64,000 nucleotides of DNA from Pseudothioclava nitratireducens (GCF_029210495.1 NZ_JARGDK010000003.1:1-64000); one strand, 5' to 3'. Counted from the first letter of the stretch, positions 1-15,212 are shown. Numbers and translations: made by a program. Notes: generated by a model not told the origin, from the sequence alone.

Positions 1-77
1 GTTTTGCCGTGGTCAACGTGGCCGATCGTGCCGATGTTGACGTGCGGTTTCGTACGTTCAAACTTTTCCTTTGCCAT
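1..77 (-). CDS. tuf: Elongation factor Tu, N-terminal fragment (runs off the left edge)
   Basis: Translation elongation factor that delivers aminoacyl-tRNA to the ribosome in a GTP-dependent manner. Only about 25 codons are inside the window. They read MAKEKFERTKPHVNIGTIGH followed by VDHGKT, the canonical EF-Tu N-terminus including the start of the G1 P-loop. The ATG is at 77-75, with an AGGAGG-type ribosome binding site at about 82-89. It is the last visible gene of the rpsL-rpsG-fusA-tuf (str) operon. A 7-bp inverted repeat (113-119 with 133-139) lies in the gap after fusA but has no U-tract, so readthrough from fusA is expected. Alphaproteobacteria often carry two tuf genes; which copy this is cannot be told here. 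Confidence 0.96.
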   Translation of the reverse strand, partial: MAKEKFERTKPHVNIGTIGHVDHGK

Positions 78-146
78 TATGGCCTCCTGTCATTTCAAGC
101 ACGTAATCGGGTGCGCCCGAAGGAGTCTCCCCCGGGCGCCCGGTGA

Positions 147-2264
147 TTACGCGTATTTCGCCTGGATCTCGTCCGAGATGTTCTGCGGCACGGCTTCGTA
201 GTGATCGAAGATCATGGTGAAGACCGCACGGCCCGAGGACATCGAACGCAGCGTGTTGATGTAGCCGAACATGTTCGCGAGCGGCACGAAGGCGTTGATG
301 ACGATCGCGTTGCCGCGGGTCTCTTGGCCTTGGACCATGCCCCGACGCGAAGTCAGGTCGCCGATGATACCGCCGGTATATTCTTCCGGGGTCACCACTT
401 CGACCTTCATCATCGGCTCGAGCAGCTTCGCGCCGGCCTTCTTGAGACCTTCACGCATTGCGGCGCGGGTCGCGATTTCGAAGGCGAGCACCGAGGAGTC
501 GACGTCGTGGAACGCACCGTCGATCAGCGCGACCTTGAAGTCGATCACCGGGAAGCCAGCGAGCGGACCGGAGTCCATAACCGACTGGATGCCCTTTTCG
601 ACGCCCGGGATGTATTCCTTCGGAACAGCACCGCCGACGATTTTCGACTCGAACGAGTAGCCTTCGCCCGGCTCGGTCGGATCGATCACGAGCTTCACGC
701 GTGCGAACTGGCCGGTACCACCGGTCTGTTTCTTGTGCGTGTAGTCGATCTCTGCCGAACGCGAGATGGTCTCACGGTAAGCCACCTGCGGCGCACCGAT
801 ATTCGCCTCGACCTTGAACTCGCGACGCATACGGTCGACGAGGATGTCGAGGTGAAGTTCGCCCATGCCCTTCATGATGGTCTGACCGGACTCGAAGTTG
901 GTCTCGACGCGGAAGGACGGGTCTTCGGCTGCCAGGCGAGCGAGGGCGATACCCATCTTCTCCTGGTCGGCTTTCGACTTCGGCTCCACGGCGATCTCGA
1001 TCACCGGATCGGGGAAGGTCATGGTTTCGAGAACGACCGGCGCGTTGACCGCGCAGAGCGTGTCACCGGTGGTGGTCTCTTTGAGACCGGCCAGCGCGAT
1101 GATGTCGCCTGCGAATGCTTCCTCGATTTCCTCGCGGTTGTTCGAGTGCATCATCATCATACGACCGACGCGCTCTTTCTTGCCCTTGGTCGAGTTCAGG
1201 ATCGAGTCACCCTTCTTGATGACGCCCGAATAAATCCGGGTGAAGGTCAGCGAACCGACGAAGGGGTCGTTCATGATCTTGAACGCCAGAGCCGAGAAGG
1301 GCTGCGCGTCATCGGCCGAACGGGCGATGTTACGCTCTTCCGTCTCGTCGCCCGGCTCGAAGCCCATGTAGGCGGGCACGTCGAGCGGCGAGGGCAGGAA
1401 GTCGATCACGGCGTTGAGCAGGGGCTGAACGCCCTTGTTCTTGAACGCCGAACCGCCCAGAACCGGAACGAACGAAAGCGACAGGGTGCCTTTGCGGACC
1501 AGCTTCTTGAGCGTCTCCGCGTCCGGCTCTTCGCCTTCGAGGTAGGCCATCATGGCGTCGTCGTCTTGCTCGACCGCGTTTTCGATCAGGATCGCGCGCC
1601 ATTCGTCGGCGGTATCCTTGAGCTCATCGCGGATCGGCTGACGGACCCAGCTTGCGCCGAGGTCTTCGCCCTGCCACACCCACTCTTCCATCTCGATCAG
1701 GTCAACAATGCCCTCGAGGTTCTCTTCCGAACCGATCGGGAAGTTGACCGGAACCGGGGTGGCGCCGGTGCGGTCCTTGATCATGTGCACGCACTTGAAG
1801 AAGTCGGCACCGATCTTGTCCATCTTGTTGACGAACACGAGACGCGGAACCTTGTAGCGGTCAGCCTGACGCCACACGGTTTCGGTCTGCGGTTCGACAC
1901 CGGCGTTCGCGTCGAGCAGCGCAACCGCGCCGTCGAGAACCGCGAGCGAACGTTCCACCTCGATGGTGAAGTCCACGTGGCCGGGGGTGTCGATGATGTT
2001 GAAGCGGTGCTTCGGCGTTTGCGGGTTGGCGCCATCGACGGTGCGTTCCCAGAAGGTGGTCGTCGCAGCCGAGGTGATGGTGATCCCGCGCTCTTGCTCC
2101 TGCTCCATCCAGTCCATGGTCGCAGCGCCATCGTGCACTTCACCGATTTTGTGCGATTTGCCGGTGTAGTACAGGATGCGCTCGGTCGTCGTGGTTTTAC
2201 CCGCGTCGATATGCGCCATGATCCCGAAGTTGCGGTAGAAGTTAAGCGGATAATCGCGAGCCAT
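147..2264 (-). CDS. fusA: Elongation factor G
   Basis: Ribosomal translocase GTPase, 705 residues, a normal bacterial EF-G length. The G1 motif AHIDAGKT (residues 17-24), the G3 DTPGH and the G4 NKMD are all present, followed by EF-G domains II to V ending in the conserved DHYEAVPQN region. The ATG at 2264 is 18 nt downstream of the rpsG stop, with an AAGGA-type ribosome binding site immediately upstream. It lies between rpsG and tuf in the classical str operon order and should be co-transcribed from the rpsL promoter. Its length and intact motifs argue for the housekeeping EF-G1 rather than a mitochondrial-like or tetracycline-resistance paralogue. Confidence 0.98.
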   Translation of the reverse strand: MARDYPLNFYRNFGIMAHIDAGKTTTTERILYYTGKSHKIGEVHDGAATMDWMEQEQERGITITSAATTTFWERTVDGANPQTPKHRFNIIDTPGHVDFTIEVERSLAVLDGAVALLDANAGVEPQTETVWRQADRYKVPRLVFVNKMDKIGADFFKCVHMIKDRTGATPVPVNFPIGSEENLEGIVDLIEMEEWVWQGEDLGASWVRQPIRDELKDTADEWRAILIENAVEQDDDAMMAYLEGEEPDAETLKKLVRKGTLSLSFVPVLGGSAFKNKGVQPLLNAVIDFLPSPLDVPAYMGFEPGDETEERNIARSADDAQPFSALAFKIMNDPFVGSLTFTRIYSGVIKKGDSILNSTKGKKERVGRMMMMHSNNREEIEEAFAGDIIALAGLKETTTGDTLCAVNAPVVLETMTFPDPVIEIAVEPKSKADQEKMGIALARLAAEDPSFRVETNFESGQTIMKGMGELHLDILVDRMRREFKVEANIGAPQVAYRETISRSAEIDYTHKKQTGGTGQFARVKLVIDPTEPGEGYSFESKIVGGAVPKEYIPGVEKGIQSVMDSGPLAGFPVIDFKVALIDGAFHDVDSSVLAFEIATRAAMREGLKKAGAKLLEPMMKVEVVTPEEYTGGIIGDLTSRRGMVQGQETRGNAIVINAFVPLANMFGYINTLRSMSSGRAVFTMIFDHYEAVPQNISDEIQAKYA

Positions 2265-2282
2265 AATAGGCGTCCTTCCTTA

Positions 2283-2765
<483 letters not shown>

Positions 2766-3137
2766 TTACTTCGGACGCTTCGCGCCGTATTTCGAACGAC
2801 GTTGACGACGGTCTTTAACACCTTGGGTATCCAGCACACCGCGCAGGATGTGGTAACGGACACCCGGAAGGTCTTTGACGCGGCCGCCGCGGATCAGAAC
2901 AACCGAGTGCTCTTGCAGGTTGTGCTTTTCGCCCGGGATGTAGGAGATGACCTCGAAGCCATTCGTCAGGCGCACCTTGGCGACCTTACGCATAGCGGAG
3001 TTCGGTTTCTTCGGCGTCGTGGTGTAGACGCGCGTGCAGACGCCACGCTTCTGCGGGCACTCTTGAAGGTGTTGCGACTTCGAGCGCTTCACCTTGGGCT
3101 GCCGCGGCTTGCGGATCAGCTGTTGGATAGTAGGCAT
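2766..3137 (-). CDS. rpsL: 30S ribosomal protein S12
   Basis: Decoding-centre ribosomal protein, 123 residues. The start is placed at the ATG at 3137 because the family N-terminus [13 protein letters not shown] begins there; the frame stays open further upstream but nothing homologous precedes it. The two lysines that determine streptomycin sensitivity are intact, in the PKKPNSA motif (K42/43) and the GGRVKDLPG motif (K87/88), so the encoded protein is of the drug-sensitive type. First gene of the str operon, behind a good sigma-70-type promoter about 215 nt upstream. Confidence 0.98.
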   Translation of the reverse strand: MPTIQQLIRKPRQPKVKRSKSQHLQECPQKRGVCTRVYTTTPKKPNSAMRKVAKVRLTNGFEVISYIPGEKHNLQEHSVVLIRGGRVKDLPGVRYHILRGVLDTQGVKDRRQRRSKYGAKRPK

Positions 3138-3359
3138 TCCGGTTCCCCGTATTTGCTCTGTCAATACTCGCACCCCGATCAGGGTGCGCCACTTCTCGAC
3201 GGCGCGTTGCGCGTATCGCAAAACGCCAAATCGCATTCCGCCCCGGCTTTTGGCTGGGGTGAATGCGTTGAAATCCAGAGGATCGAGGCATCAGGCCCGG
3301 ATCTTGACCACTGAGTTTCGGTGTCCCGCAAGACGCACTGCGCCCGTTGGGATGCGCGG

Positions 3360-3388
3360 GCTATAGGGGGAGTCGCGTGGGATGTCAA
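3360..3388 (-). promoter_or_regulatory. Sigma-70-type promoter of the rpsL-rpsG-fusA-tuf operon
   Basis: On the minus strand a perfect TTGACA (3388-3383) is followed by a 17-nt spacer and TATAGC (3365-3360). The expected start point is near 3353. It lies just downstream of the rpoC terminator, which makes the str operon an independent transcription unit. Confidence 0.75.
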
Positions 3389-3458
3389 CACAGGCAGGCC
3401 CGGCGCCCCGAATTGCGGCTCACCACGCTCCGCACCGGACCCGGTCCCGCCCGCAATG

Positions 3459-3485
3459 AAAAAGGCCCCGCCGAAGCGGGGCCTT
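3459..3485 (-). terminator. Rho-independent terminator of the rpoBC operon
   Basis: A perfect 10-bp stem, aaggccccgc (3462-3471) with gcggggcctt (3476-3485), closes a 4-nt loop that reads UUCG in the minus-strand RNA. The stem ends in U residues that continue into a short U-tract at 3461-3459. It begins 26 nt after the rpoC stop. The UUCG tetraloop is an exceptionally stable loop. Confidence 0.88.
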
Positions 3486-3510
3486 CTGTCTCAGTGGCGT
3501 GACGTCACGA

Positions 3511-7743
<4,233 letters not shown>

Positions 7744-7790
7744 TTATTCCTTGAATGAGGGCAGAGGGGAGGGAATGAGGGGCGAACCCC

Positions 7791-10700
7791 TCACTCCTCG
7801 TCCTCCGCATCCAGGAGTTCCATGTTGAGGCCGAGGCCCCGGACCTCTTTGACGAGAACGTTGAACGACTCGGGCACGCCCGCTTCGAAGTTGTCCTCGC
7901 CCTTGACGATCGACTCGTAGACCTTGGTCCGGCCAGCCACGTCATCCGACTTGACCGTGAGCATCTCTTGGAGCGTGTAGGCGGCGCCGTAAGCTTCGAG
8001 CGCCCAGACCTCCATCTCCCCGAGACGCTGACCACCGAACTGCGCCTTACCACCCAGCGGCTGCTGCGTGACGAGCGAGTACGGACCGGTCGAGCGCGCG
8101 TGCATCTTGTCGTCGACAAGGTGGTGCAGCTTGAGGACGTACTTCATCCCCACGGTGACCTTACGCGCGAACTGCTCGCCGGTGCGGCCATCGAAGACCA
8201 CCGACTGACCAGACTGATCGAAGCCCGCACGACGCAGAGCGTCGTTCACATCGGCCTCTTTCGCGCCGTCGAAGACGGGCGTCGCGATCGGAATACCGCC
8301 GCGCACCGCTTCGGCACTTTCGATCAGGTCTTCGTCCGACTTGGACGCGATCAGGTCATCATAGGTCTCGTCGCCGTAGCCCAGACGCATCGCCTCGCGC
8401 ACCGGGGTCAGGTCGCCCGACTTGCGATAGGCTTGCAGCGCATCGTCGATCTGCAGGCCCAGACCACGTGCGGCCCAGCCCATATGCGTCTCGAGGATCT
8501 GACCCACGTTCATCCGCGAGGGCACGCCCAGCGGGTTGAGCACGAGGTCGACCGGCGTGCCATCGGCGAGGAAGGGCATGTCTTCCATCGGAACGACTTT
8601 GGACACGACACCCTTGTTCCCGTGACGACCGGCCATCTTGTCGCCCGCTTGCAGCTTGCGCTTCACGGCGACGAAGACCTTGACCATCTTCATCACGCCC
8701 GGAGGCAGGTCGTCGCCCTGACGGACTTTCTCGACCTTGTCTTCGAACCGGTGCTCAAGCGCGCGTTTCTGCGCGTTGAACTGGTCGTTGAGCGCCTCGA
8801 CCTCTTTGGCATCGCCCTCGTCCTCGAGCGCGAGTTGCCACCATTGGCCACGGCTCAGCGTGCCGAGCAGTTCGTCATTGATCTCGGAGCCGCCCTTGAC
8901 GCCCTTCGGACCCTTCACCGCGGTCTTGCCGAGGATCAGCGTCTTCAGACGCGCGTAGATGTTGCGCTCAAGGATCGCCATCTCGTCGTCCCGGTCACGG
9001 GCCAGACGTTCGACTTCCTCACGCTCGATCTGAAGCGCACGCTCGTCCTTGTCGACACCGTGACGGTTGAAGACGCGGACTTCGACGATCGTGCCATAGG
9101 CACCCGGCGGCAGGCGGAGCGAGGTATCGCGCACGTCCGACGCTTTCTCACCGAAGATGGCGCGCAGAAGCTTTTCTTCCGGCGTCATCGGGCTTTCGCC
9201 CTTCGGCGTGATCTTACCGACGAGAATATCGCCCGGGCCGACTTCGGCACCGATATAGACGATGCCCGCTTCGTCGAGGTTGCGCAGGGCTTCCTCGCCG
9301 ACGTTCGGGATGTCGCGGGTGATCTCTTCCGGGCCGAGCTTGGTATCGCGGGCCGCCACTTCGTATTCGTCGATATGGATCGAGGTGAACACGTCGTCGC
9401 GGTGGATGCGCTCGGAGATCAGGATCGAGTCTTCGTAGTTGTAACCGTTCCACGGCATGAAGGCCACGATCACGTTCCGGCCGATAGCCAGTTCGCCCTG
9501 ATCGGTCGAGGGACCGTCAGCGATAACCTGCCCCTTCACCACCACGTCGCCCACTTTCACGATGGGACGCTGGTTGATGGTCGAGGACTGGTTCGAACGC
9601 TTGAACTTGCGCAGACGGTAGATGTCGACGCCGGCATCGCCGGTGCCCAGATCTTCGTTCGCGCGCACAACGATACGCTGCGCGTCGACCTGGTCGATCA
9701 CGCCACCGCGCGTCGCCATGATCGCCGCACCCGAGTCGCGCGCCACGACAGCTTCCATGCCGGTGCCCACGAAGGGGGCCTCGGCGCGCAGAAGCGGCAC
9801 GGCCTGACGTTGCATGTTCGAGCCCATCAGAGCGCGGTTGGCGTCGTCGTTTTCGAGGAACGGGATCAGCGCCGCGGCGACCGAAACGAGCTGTTTCGGC
9901 GACACGTCGATGAGGTCCACCGAGTCCGCCGGGTTCAGCGAGTATTCGCCGGACTGACGGGTCGACACCAGATCGTTCACGAACTTGCCGTTCTCATCGA
10001 GCGTCGCGTTCGCCTGCGCCACGGTGTGACGCATCTCTTCGGTCGCGGACATGTAGACCACCTCATCGGTGACCTGACCGGCGTTGACCTTGCGATACGG
10101 AGTCTCGATGAAGCCGTATTTGTTCACCCGCGCGAAGGTGGCGAGCGAGTTGATCAGACCGATGTTCTGACCTTCTGGCGTTTCAATCGGGCACATCCGA
10201 CCATAGTGGGTCGGGTGAACGTCGCGCACCTCGAAGCCAGCGCGCTCACGGGTCAGACCGCCCGGCCCGAGAGCCGAAAGACGACGCTTGTGCGTGACTT
10301 CCGACAGCGGGTTGGTTTGGTCCATGAACTGCGACAGCTGCGAGGAGCCGAAGAATTCACGCACAGCCGCCGCTGCGGGTTTCGCGTTGATGAGATCCTG
10401 CGGCATGACCGTGTCGATCTCGACCGAGGACATGCGTTCCTTGATGGCGCGTTCCATGCGCAGGAGACCCACGCGATACTGGTTCTCCATCAGCTCGCCG
10501 ACCGAACGCACCCGGCGGTTGCCGAGGTGGTCGATGTCGTCGATCTCGCCCTTACCGTCGCGCAGTTCCACCAGCCCGCGGATACAGGCGATGATGTCTT
10601 CACGGCGCAGCGTGCGTTGGGTGTCCGGCGCATCGAGGTCGAGACGCATGTTCATCTTCACGCGACCAACAGCCGAAAGATCGTAGCGCTCGGCGTCGAA

Positions 10701-11927
10701 GAACAGCGTGTCGAAGAGCGCCGAAGCCGCCTCGACGGTCGGCGGTTCACCCGGACGCATCACGCGGTAGATGTCCATGAGCGCGGTATCGCGGTTCATG
10801 TTCTTGTCTGCCGCCATGGTGTTGCGGATGTAGGGACCGACATTGACGTTATCGATGTCGAGGATCGGAATATCGGTGATCCCGTTGTCGATCAGCGTCT
10901 TGATCGAACCGCCAGTCACCTCACCGTCTTTATCGTAATCAGCGGTCAGCTCATCGCCCGCTTCGATATAGATGAAGCCGGTGTCCTCGTTGATGATGTC
11001 CTTGGCGCAGTACCGGCCGAGGATATGCTCGAACGGTACGAGAAGCTCGGTGATCTTGCCCTCGTCGATGATCTTCTTGACGGCGCGCGGCGTCATCTTG
11101 TCGCCGGCCTTGCAGATCACCTCGCCGGTGGCGGCGTCGACCAGATCGTAGGTCGGACGGGTGCCGCGCACGCGCTCGGGGAAGAACTTGGTCACCCAGC
11201 CGCGCTTGCCCTCGGCACGGTAGGTCACGGTGTCGTAATAGGCATCCATGATGCCTTCCTGATCGAGACCAAGCGCATAGAGCAGCGTGGTCACCGGCAG
11301 TTTGCGGCGGCGGTCGATACGCGCGAACACGAGGTCCTTGGCATCGAACTCGAAGTCCAGCCACGAGCCGCGATAGGGAATGATGCGGCATGCGAACAGC
11401 AGCTTGCCCGACGAATGGGTCTTGCCGCGGTCGTGGTCGAAGAACACGCCCGGGCTCCGGTGCATCTGGCTCACGATGACCCGCTCGGTCCCGTTCACGA
11501 TGAACGTGCCGTTCTTCGTCATGAGTGGCATGTCACCCATGAACACGTCTTGTTCTTTGATATCCTTGACCGAGCGTGCGCCCGTGGTCTCGTCGACATC
11601 GAACACGATCAGGCGCAGAGTGACCTTCAGCGGGGCCGAATAGGTCATGTCGCGCTGCTGACATTCATCAACGTCGTATTTCGGCTTTTCCAGCTCGTAT
11701 TTCACGAATTCGAGGATCGCGTTGTCGTTGAAATCCTTGATCGGGAAAACCGACTGGAACACGCCCTGGAGGCCTTCACCGTCAGTCGGTTGTTCTGCCT
11801 CGCCCGAGCGCAGGAACAGATCATAAGAGGATTTCTGAACCTCGATGAGGTTCGGCATTTCAAGGACTTCGCGGATTTTGCCGTAGTAGCGGCGGATACG
11901 CTTCTGACCAACGTAAGCTTGAGCCAT
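7791..11927 (-). CDS. rpoB: DNA-directed RNA polymerase subunit beta
   Basis: Catalytic RNA polymerase subunit, 1378 residues from the start chosen here ([17 protein letters not shown]), which matches the usual alphaproteobacterial N-terminus. AAGGTGA lies 8 nt upstream as a ribosome binding site. The rifampicin-binding cluster ([20 protein letters not shown] and following [10 protein letters not shown]) keeps the residues usually mutated in resistance. The frame stays open for 30 more codons to another ATG at 12017, preceded by a very strong GGAGGGGAG motif, so an N-terminally extended product cannot be excluded. Flanked by rplL and rpoC. Confidence 0.98.
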   Translation of the reverse strand: MAQAYVGQKRIRRYYGKIREVLEMPNLIEVQKSSYDLFLRSGEAEQPTDGEGLQGVFQSVFPIKDFNDNAILEFVKYELEKPKYDVDECQQRDMTYSAPLKVTLRLIVFDVDETTGARSVKDIKEQDVFMGDMPLMTKNGTFIVNGTERVIVSQMHRSPGVFFDHDRGKTHSSGKLLFACRIIPYRGSWLDFEFDAKDLVFARIDRRRKLPVTTLLYALGLDQEGIMDAYYDTVTYRAEGKRGWVTKFFPERVRGTRPTYDLVDAATGEVICKAGDKMTPRAVKKIIDEGKITELLVPFEHILGRYCAKDIINEDTGFIYIEAGDELTADYDKDGEVTGGSIKTLIDNGITDIPILDIDNVNVGPYIRNTMAADKNMNRDTALMDIYRVMRPGEPPTVEAASALFDTLFFDAERYDLSAVGRVKMNMRLDLDAPDTQRTLRREDIIACIRGLVELRDGKGEIDDIDHLGNRRVRSVGELMENQYRVGLLRMERAIKERMSSVEIDTVMPQDLINAKPAAAAVREFFGSSQLSQFMDQTNPLSEVTHKRRLSALGPGGLTRERAGFEVRDVHPTHYGRMCPIETPEGQNIGLINSLATFARVNKYGFIETPYRKVNAGQVTDEVVYMSATEEMRHTVAQANATLDENGKFVNDLVSTRQSGEYSLNPADSVDLIDVSPKQLVSVAAALIPFLENDDANRALMGSNMQRQAVPLLRAEAPFVGTGMEAVVARDSGAAIMATRGGVIDQVDAQRIVVRANEDLGTGDAGVDIYRLRKFKRSNQSSTINQRPIVKVGDVVVKGQVIADGPSTDQGELAIGRNVIVAFMPWNGYNYEDSILISERIHRDDVFTSIHIDEYEVAARDTKLGPEEITRDIPNVGEEALRNLDEAGIVYIGAEVGPGDILVGKITPKGESPMTPEEKLLRAIFGEKASDVRDTSLRLPPGAYGTIVEVRVFNRHGVDKDERALQIEREEVERLARDRDDEMAILERNIYARLKTLILGKTAVKGPKGVKGGSEINDELLGTLSRGQWWQLALEDEGDAKEVEALNDQFNAQKRALEHRFEDKVEKVRQGDDLPPGVMKMVKVFVAVKRKLQAGDKMAGRHGNKGVVSKVVPMEDMPFLADGTPVDLVLNPLGVPSRMNVGQILETHMGWAARGLGLQIDDALQAYRKSGDLTPVREAMRLGYGDETYDDLIASKSDEDLIESAEAVRGGIPIATPVFDGAKEADVNDALRRAGFDQSGQSVVFDGRTGEQFARKVTVGMKYVLKLHHLVDDKMHARSTGPYSLVTQQPLGGKAQFGGQRLGEMEVWALEAYGAAYTLQEMLTVKSDDVAGRTKVYESIVKGEDNFEAGVPESFNVLVKEVRGLGLNMELLDAEDEE

Positions 11928-12062
11928 GCTCGTCGTCACCTTTCGTCTTTTCGCAGGCTGCACAGTGTCGGGGCCCACTGCGCGGCGCTTGGCGATAAGG
12001 GGGGCGGTTCCATTCATGTCTCCCCTCCCACAGGGAAACTCCCGAACCGCGAACGCCGCCTT

Positions 12063-12134
12063 GGAGAGGGCTCAGGGCAACCAAGCCCTCTCCGAGACAG
12101 GTTCGGCTGGGCCCGGGAGCGCCCCGGACCCAGC
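12063..12134 (-). promoter_or_regulatory. Two strong hairpins in the rplL-rpoB intercistronic region
   Basis: The 244-nt gap between rplL and rpoB holds two long stems. In the first (12106-12117 with 12123-12134), 11 of 12 pairs are Watson-Crick and one is a G-U wobble on the minus strand. The second is a perfect 10-bp stem (12063-12072 with 12084-12093) around an 11-nt loop. Neither is followed by a U-tract. In E. coli this position holds a partial attenuator and an RNase III processing site that lower rpoBC expression relative to the L7/L12 gene. A similar role here is inferred from position only. Confidence 0.5.
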
Positions 12135-12171
12135 CCATTTTTCAGATCGGATGCAGTCGCATCCGGCTCGA

Positions 12172-12543
12172 TTACTTGAGCTCGACTTTCGCGCCGGCTG
12201 CTTCGAGCTTGGTTTTGATGTCTTCGGCTTCTGCTTTTGCAGCGCCTTCTTTGACTTTGCCGCCAGCCTCGACGAGGTCTTTGGCTTCTTTGAGGCCCAG
12301 GCCGGTGATGCCGCGGACTTCTTTGATGACGTTGATTTTGTTGGCACCAGCGTCAACGAGAACGACGTCGAATTCGTCTTTCTCTTCAACGGCTTCAGCA
12401 GCCGCTGCCGGGCCAGCCATCATGACGGCGCCACCGGCGGCCGGCTCGATGCCGTATTCGTCTTTCAGGATGTTTTTCAGTTCCTGCGCTTCCAGAAGCG
12501 TCAGGCCCACGATTTCTTCGGCGAGTTTTTTCAGGTCAGCCAT
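12172..12543 (-). CDS. rplL: 50S ribosomal protein L7/L12
   Basis: Stalk protein that recruits translational GTPases to the ribosome, 123 residues. It shows the three expected parts: an N-terminal dimerisation domain ([20 protein letters not shown]), an alanine-rich hinge around residues 35-50, and the C-terminal factor-binding domain containing [20 protein letters not shown]. It lies 66 nt after rplJ, and its product binds L10 in multiple copies. The conserved lysines and glycines of the factor-binding surface are present. Confidence 0.98.
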   Translation of the reverse strand: MADLKKLAEEIVGLTLLEAQELKNILKDEYGIEPAAGGAVMMAGPAAAAEAVEEKDEFDVVLVDAGANKINVIKEVRGITGLGLKEAKDLVEAGGKVKEGAAKAEAEDIKTKLEAAGAKVELK

Positions 12544-12609
12544 TTCTCAGTTTCCTAATTTGGGTATTCCAACGACGGGCTTCATGCCCACGAAGGGATG
12601 TTGGTTTGC

Positions 12610-13122
12610 TCAAGCAGCTTTCTCTTCGATGGTCGAGAGAATGCTCGCGATGTTCGAAGCAGGCGCGCCAATGGCACCGGCGATGTTCGAAGCAGGCGCC
12701 CCGATGCACGACACGATCGAAGCGATGAGCTCCTCACGCGACGGCATAGCGGCGACGGCTTTAACACCGGCGACGTCAAGTGCCGTGTCGCCCATCGAAC
12801 CGCCAAGGATCACGAACTTGTCGTTCGTTTTCGCATAGGCGTCGACCACCTTCGCCGCAGCGACGGGGTCTTCCGAGTAGGACAGCACGGTCATGCCCGT
12901 CAGGTATTCAGCAATGCTTGCGCAGGGCTGACCTTCGAGGGCGATCTTGGCGAGCTTGTTCTTGGCAACGCGAACGGACCCACCCGCTTCACGCATTTTC
13001 GCGCGCAGGTCCTGCATCTGAGCAACCGTCATGCCTTCGTAGTGAGCAACCACCACGACGCCAGAGCTTGCGAAGATCTGGCCGAGTTCCTCGACCACTT
13101 TCTCTTTCTGGGCTCTATCCAC
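12610..13122 (-). CDS. rplJ: 50S ribosomal protein L10
   Basis: Base of the ribosomal stalk; it anchors L7/L12 dimers through its C-terminal helix. At 170 residues, from [14 protein letters not shown], it has family length. Near the C-terminus an 11-residue segment is repeated in tandem ([11 protein letters not shown] then [10 protein letters not shown]). In DNA this is a 20-bp direct repeat at 12647-12666 and 12680-12699. It lies just before the helix that binds L7/L12, so the repeat may lengthen the linker. L10 with L7/L12 normally represses its own translation by binding the leader upstream. Confidence 0.97.
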   Translation of the reverse strand: MDRAQKEKVVEELGQIFASSGVVVVAHYEGMTVAQMQDLRAKMREAGGSVRVAKNKLAKIALEGQPCASIAEYLTGMTVLSYSEDPVAAAKVVDAYAKTNDKFVILGGSMGDTALDVAGVKAVAAMPSREELIASIVSCIGAPASNIAGAIGAPASNIASILSTIEEKAA

Positions 13123-13348
13123 AGTTACACTCCAAGTATGGGGGTTTCCCCCCGGCTCTCATTTTCCCCGGCTTGCACCGGGGGTCGGGTCCAAGTGGTT
13201 CCCGAGAAGATCGCCCGAGGTCAGATACCCCGGAAATTCTCGTTCCCCATCTCAGGAAGGATATTAAGGGGTCACCCCCACCCTCCGTCTCGGACAGGAC
13301 GGGGCGCACTGAACGCCCCGTCATTCGCCGGGTTACCCCGGCAAATTC
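13123..13348 (-). promoter_or_regulatory. rplA-rplJ intercistronic region, probable L10-binding leader
   Basis: 226 nt without a gene, rich in strong stems on the minus strand: gccggg with cccggc (13327-13332 with 13337-13342), a perfect 9-bp stem gacggggcg with cgccccgtc (13298-13306 with 13314-13322), and a ccccgg/ccgggg hairpin near 13170-13190. None carries a terminator U-tract. The position is where bacterial L10 leaders bind the L10-L7/L12 complex for feedback control. The assignment is by position and structure content, not by a matched consensus. Confidence 0.5.
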
Positions 13349-14047
13349 TTAGTTGCCGGTCGCCGACGTCAGGTCGAGCGACACGCCCGGGCCCATGGTC
13401 GAGCTGAGCGACACCTTCTTGAGGTAGGTGCCTTTCGCGCCCGTGGGCTTGGCTTTCGACACGGCTTCGACGAAGGCGCGAACGTTTTGCGCCAGCGCTT
13501 CATCCGAGAAGGACACCTTGCCGATACCGCCGTGGATCACGCCGGCTTTTTCGACCTTGAACTGGACTTCGCCGCCTTTTGCCGCTTCGACAGCCGCTTT
13601 CACGTCCATCGTCACGGTGCCGACTTTCGGGTTCGGCATCAGGTTGCGCGGGCCGAGGACCTTACCCAGACGGCCGACGATCGGCATCATGTCCGGGGTC
13701 GCGATGCAGCGATCGAACTCGATCTTGCCGCCTTGCACGATTTCCATCAGGTCCTCTGCACCGACGATATCGGCGCCAGCGGCCTTGGCTTCTTCGGCTT
13801 TCGGGCCGCGTGCGAACACAGCGACGCGAACCGTTTTACCGGTGCCGTTCGGCAGCGAGACAACGCCACGGACCATCTGGTCCGCGTGACGCGGGTCAAC
13901 GCCGAGGTTCATTGCGATTTCGAGCGTCTCGTCGAATTTCGCCGAAGCGGCCGATTTGATCAGCGCGACTGCGTCCTCAACCGAGAGGTTCTCTTTGCCG
14001 ACGAAGGCTTCGCGGGCGGCTTTGGTGCGTTTACCGAGCTTTGCCAT
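13349..14047 (-). CDS. rplA: 50S ribosomal protein L1
   Basis: L1 stalk protein controlling exit of deacylated tRNA, 232 residues. It contains the family signature region around [20 protein letters not shown] and the two-domain L1 layout. The ATG at 14047 is only 3 nt after the rplK stop, so translation of L11 and L1 is probably coupled, as in the classical L11 operon where L1 represses translation from the L11 start site. A hairpin just downstream separates it from rplJ. Confidence 0.98.
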   Translation of the reverse strand: MAKLGKRTKAAREAFVGKENLSVEDAVALIKSAASAKFDETLEIAMNLGVDPRHADQMVRGVVSLPNGTGKTVRVAVFARGPKAEEAKAAGADIVGAEDLMEIVQGGKIEFDRCIATPDMMPIVGRLGKVLGPRNLMPNPKVGTVTMDVKAAVEAAKGGEVQFKVEKAGVIHGGIGKVSFSDEALAQNVRAFVEAVSKAKPTGAKGTYLKKVSLSSTMGPGVSLDLTSATGN

Positions 14048-14050
14048 GAC

Positions 14051-14503
14051 TTAGCCTTTCACCTCGATGCCGATCGAGCGGGCCGAGCCGAGGATGATTT
14101 GCATCGCGGCTTCGACGTCGTTCGCGGACAGGTCTTTCATTTTCGCTTCGGCGATCTCGCGGACCTGAGCGACGGTCACGGTGCCAGCGACTTCGCGGCC
14201 CGGTTTCTCCGACCCTTTCGGGCGGTTGCGCTTGCCAACCGGCTTCAGGCCAGCGGCTTTTTTCAGGTAGAACGAAGCCGGAGCGGTCTTCAGCTCGAAG
14301 GTGAACGACTTGTCGGCGTAGTACGTGATGACGCACGGCACCGGCATGTCTTTTTCCATTTCCTGCGTCTTGGCGTTGAACGCCTTGCAGAATTCCATGA
14401 TGTTGATGCCGCGCTGACCGAGCGCGGGACCGACCGGCGGGGACGGGTTGGCGCCGCCAGCCTTAATTTGCAGCTTCAGCTGCCCGATAACTTTCTTGGC
14501 CAT
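14051..14503 (-). CDS. rplK: 50S ribosomal protein L11
   Basis: GTPase-centre protein bound to the thiostrepton loop of 23S rRNA, 150 residues. It begins [20 protein letters not shown] and has the proline-rich N-terminal linker ([16 protein letters not shown]) that is the L11 hallmark, followed by the RNA-binding C-terminal domain ending in [12 protein letters not shown]. An AGGAGAGG ribosome binding site lies immediately upstream. Gene order nusG-rplK-rplA-rplJ-rplL is the standard bacterial one. Confidence 0.98.
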   Translation of the reverse strand: MAKKVIGQLKLQIKAGGANPSPPVGPALGQRGINIMEFCKAFNAKTQEMEKDMPVPCVITYYADKSFTFELKTAPASFYLKKAAGLKPVGKRNRPKGSEKPGREVAGTVTVAQVREIAEAKMKDLSANDVEAAMQIILGSARSIGIEVKG

Positions 14504-14592
14504 GTGGCCTCTCCTTTATCACTGTCACATCCAAGGATGCGAAGTTTAGTGGTTCGGTCCGGACCGTAGCCCTCGCCTCCCACGGTTCACAC

Positions 14593-15132
14593 TCAGGCGG
14601 TTTTCTGCACCTGAGTGAATTCCAGCTCGACCGGCGTCGGACGACCAAAGATCGAGACGGTGACCTTCAGGCGGCCCGACACGTCGTCGACTTCTTCGAC
14701 CATGCCCGAGAAGCCCTCGAACGGGCCGTCGGTCACGCTCACATTTTCGCCCACGTCGAAGCGGATCAGGTTGCGCGGCGCAACCGCTTCACCCGACTCG
14801 TCGGCGCGTTTCAGGATCTGGTTCACCTCACCGTCGCGCATCGGCATCGGCTTGCCCTGCGGGCCGAGGAAACCGGTCACCCGGTTAATCGAGTTGATCA
14901 GGTGGTAGCCCCGATCGGTCATGTCCATCCGCACGAGCACATAGCCCGGCATGAAGCGGCGCTCCGAGGTGACTTTCTTGCCACGACGGATCTCGATCAC
15001 CTCTTCGGTCGGGACCAGAACTTCTTCGATCTGATCCTCGAGGCCCTGCTCGACCACAGCCTGACGGATTTGCTCGGCCACTTTCTTCTCGAAGTTCGAG
15101 AGAACGCTCACCGAATACCAACGCTTCGCCAT
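14593..15132 (-). CDS. nusG: Transcription termination/antitermination factor NusG
   Basis: Binds RNA polymerase beta' and links it to Rho or to ribosomal S10. The start is set at the ATG at 15132, giving MAKRWYSVSVLSNFEKKVAE, which is the family N-terminus; 18 further in-frame codons upstream show no similarity. From this start it has 179 residues: an N-terminal NGN domain, then a KOW domain containing VTDGPFEGFSGMVEEVDD. GAGG lies 5 nt before the ATG. It is separated from secE by an intrinsic-terminator-like hairpin, so nusG may be transcribed partly by readthrough. Confidence 0.97.
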   Translation of the reverse strand: MAKRWYSVSVLSNFEKKVAEQIRQAVVEQGLEDQIEEVLVPTEEVIEIRRGKKVTSERRFMPGYVLVRMDMTDRGYHLINSINRVTGFLGPQGKPMPMRDGEVNQILKRADESGEAVAPRNLIRFDVGENVSVTDGPFEGFSGMVEEVDDVSGRLKVTVSIFGRPTPVELEFTQVQKTA

Positions 15133-15212
15133 GCTTGCCTCAGCCCTCTGCCACCGACGGGTAACCGTCGCAAAATTCCAATTCATTCAATGGGTTGCCC
15201 CATCGCACCCAG

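Larger units (their letters stand above)
3138..3510 (-). other. Intergenic region rpoC-rpsL: terminator, promoter and long rpsL leader
   Basis: This 373-nt gap has no credible gene. Reading along the minus strand it holds the rpoC terminator (3459-3485), the rpsL promoter (3360-3388) and then about 215 nt of probable 5' leader. The leader contains a GC-rich hairpin, with cgcaccc paired to gggtgcg around 3170-3189, some 35 nt before the rpsL start codon. The leader is long for a ribosomal protein operon in such a dense genome. The hairpin arms are clear, but any regulatory role is inference. Confidence 0.6.

Noticed and set aside
113-139. Terminator between fusA and tuf
   Set aside because: The 7-bp stem has a 13-nt loop and no U-tract, and the genes form a well-known operon.
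7968-12179. A very long open frame on the strand opposite rpoB, and similar ones opposite fusA, rpoC and cpaC
   Set aside because: They run antisense over highly conserved genes, have no ribosome binding sites and show Arg/His-rich composition caused by GC-rich codons of the real gene. They are shadows.
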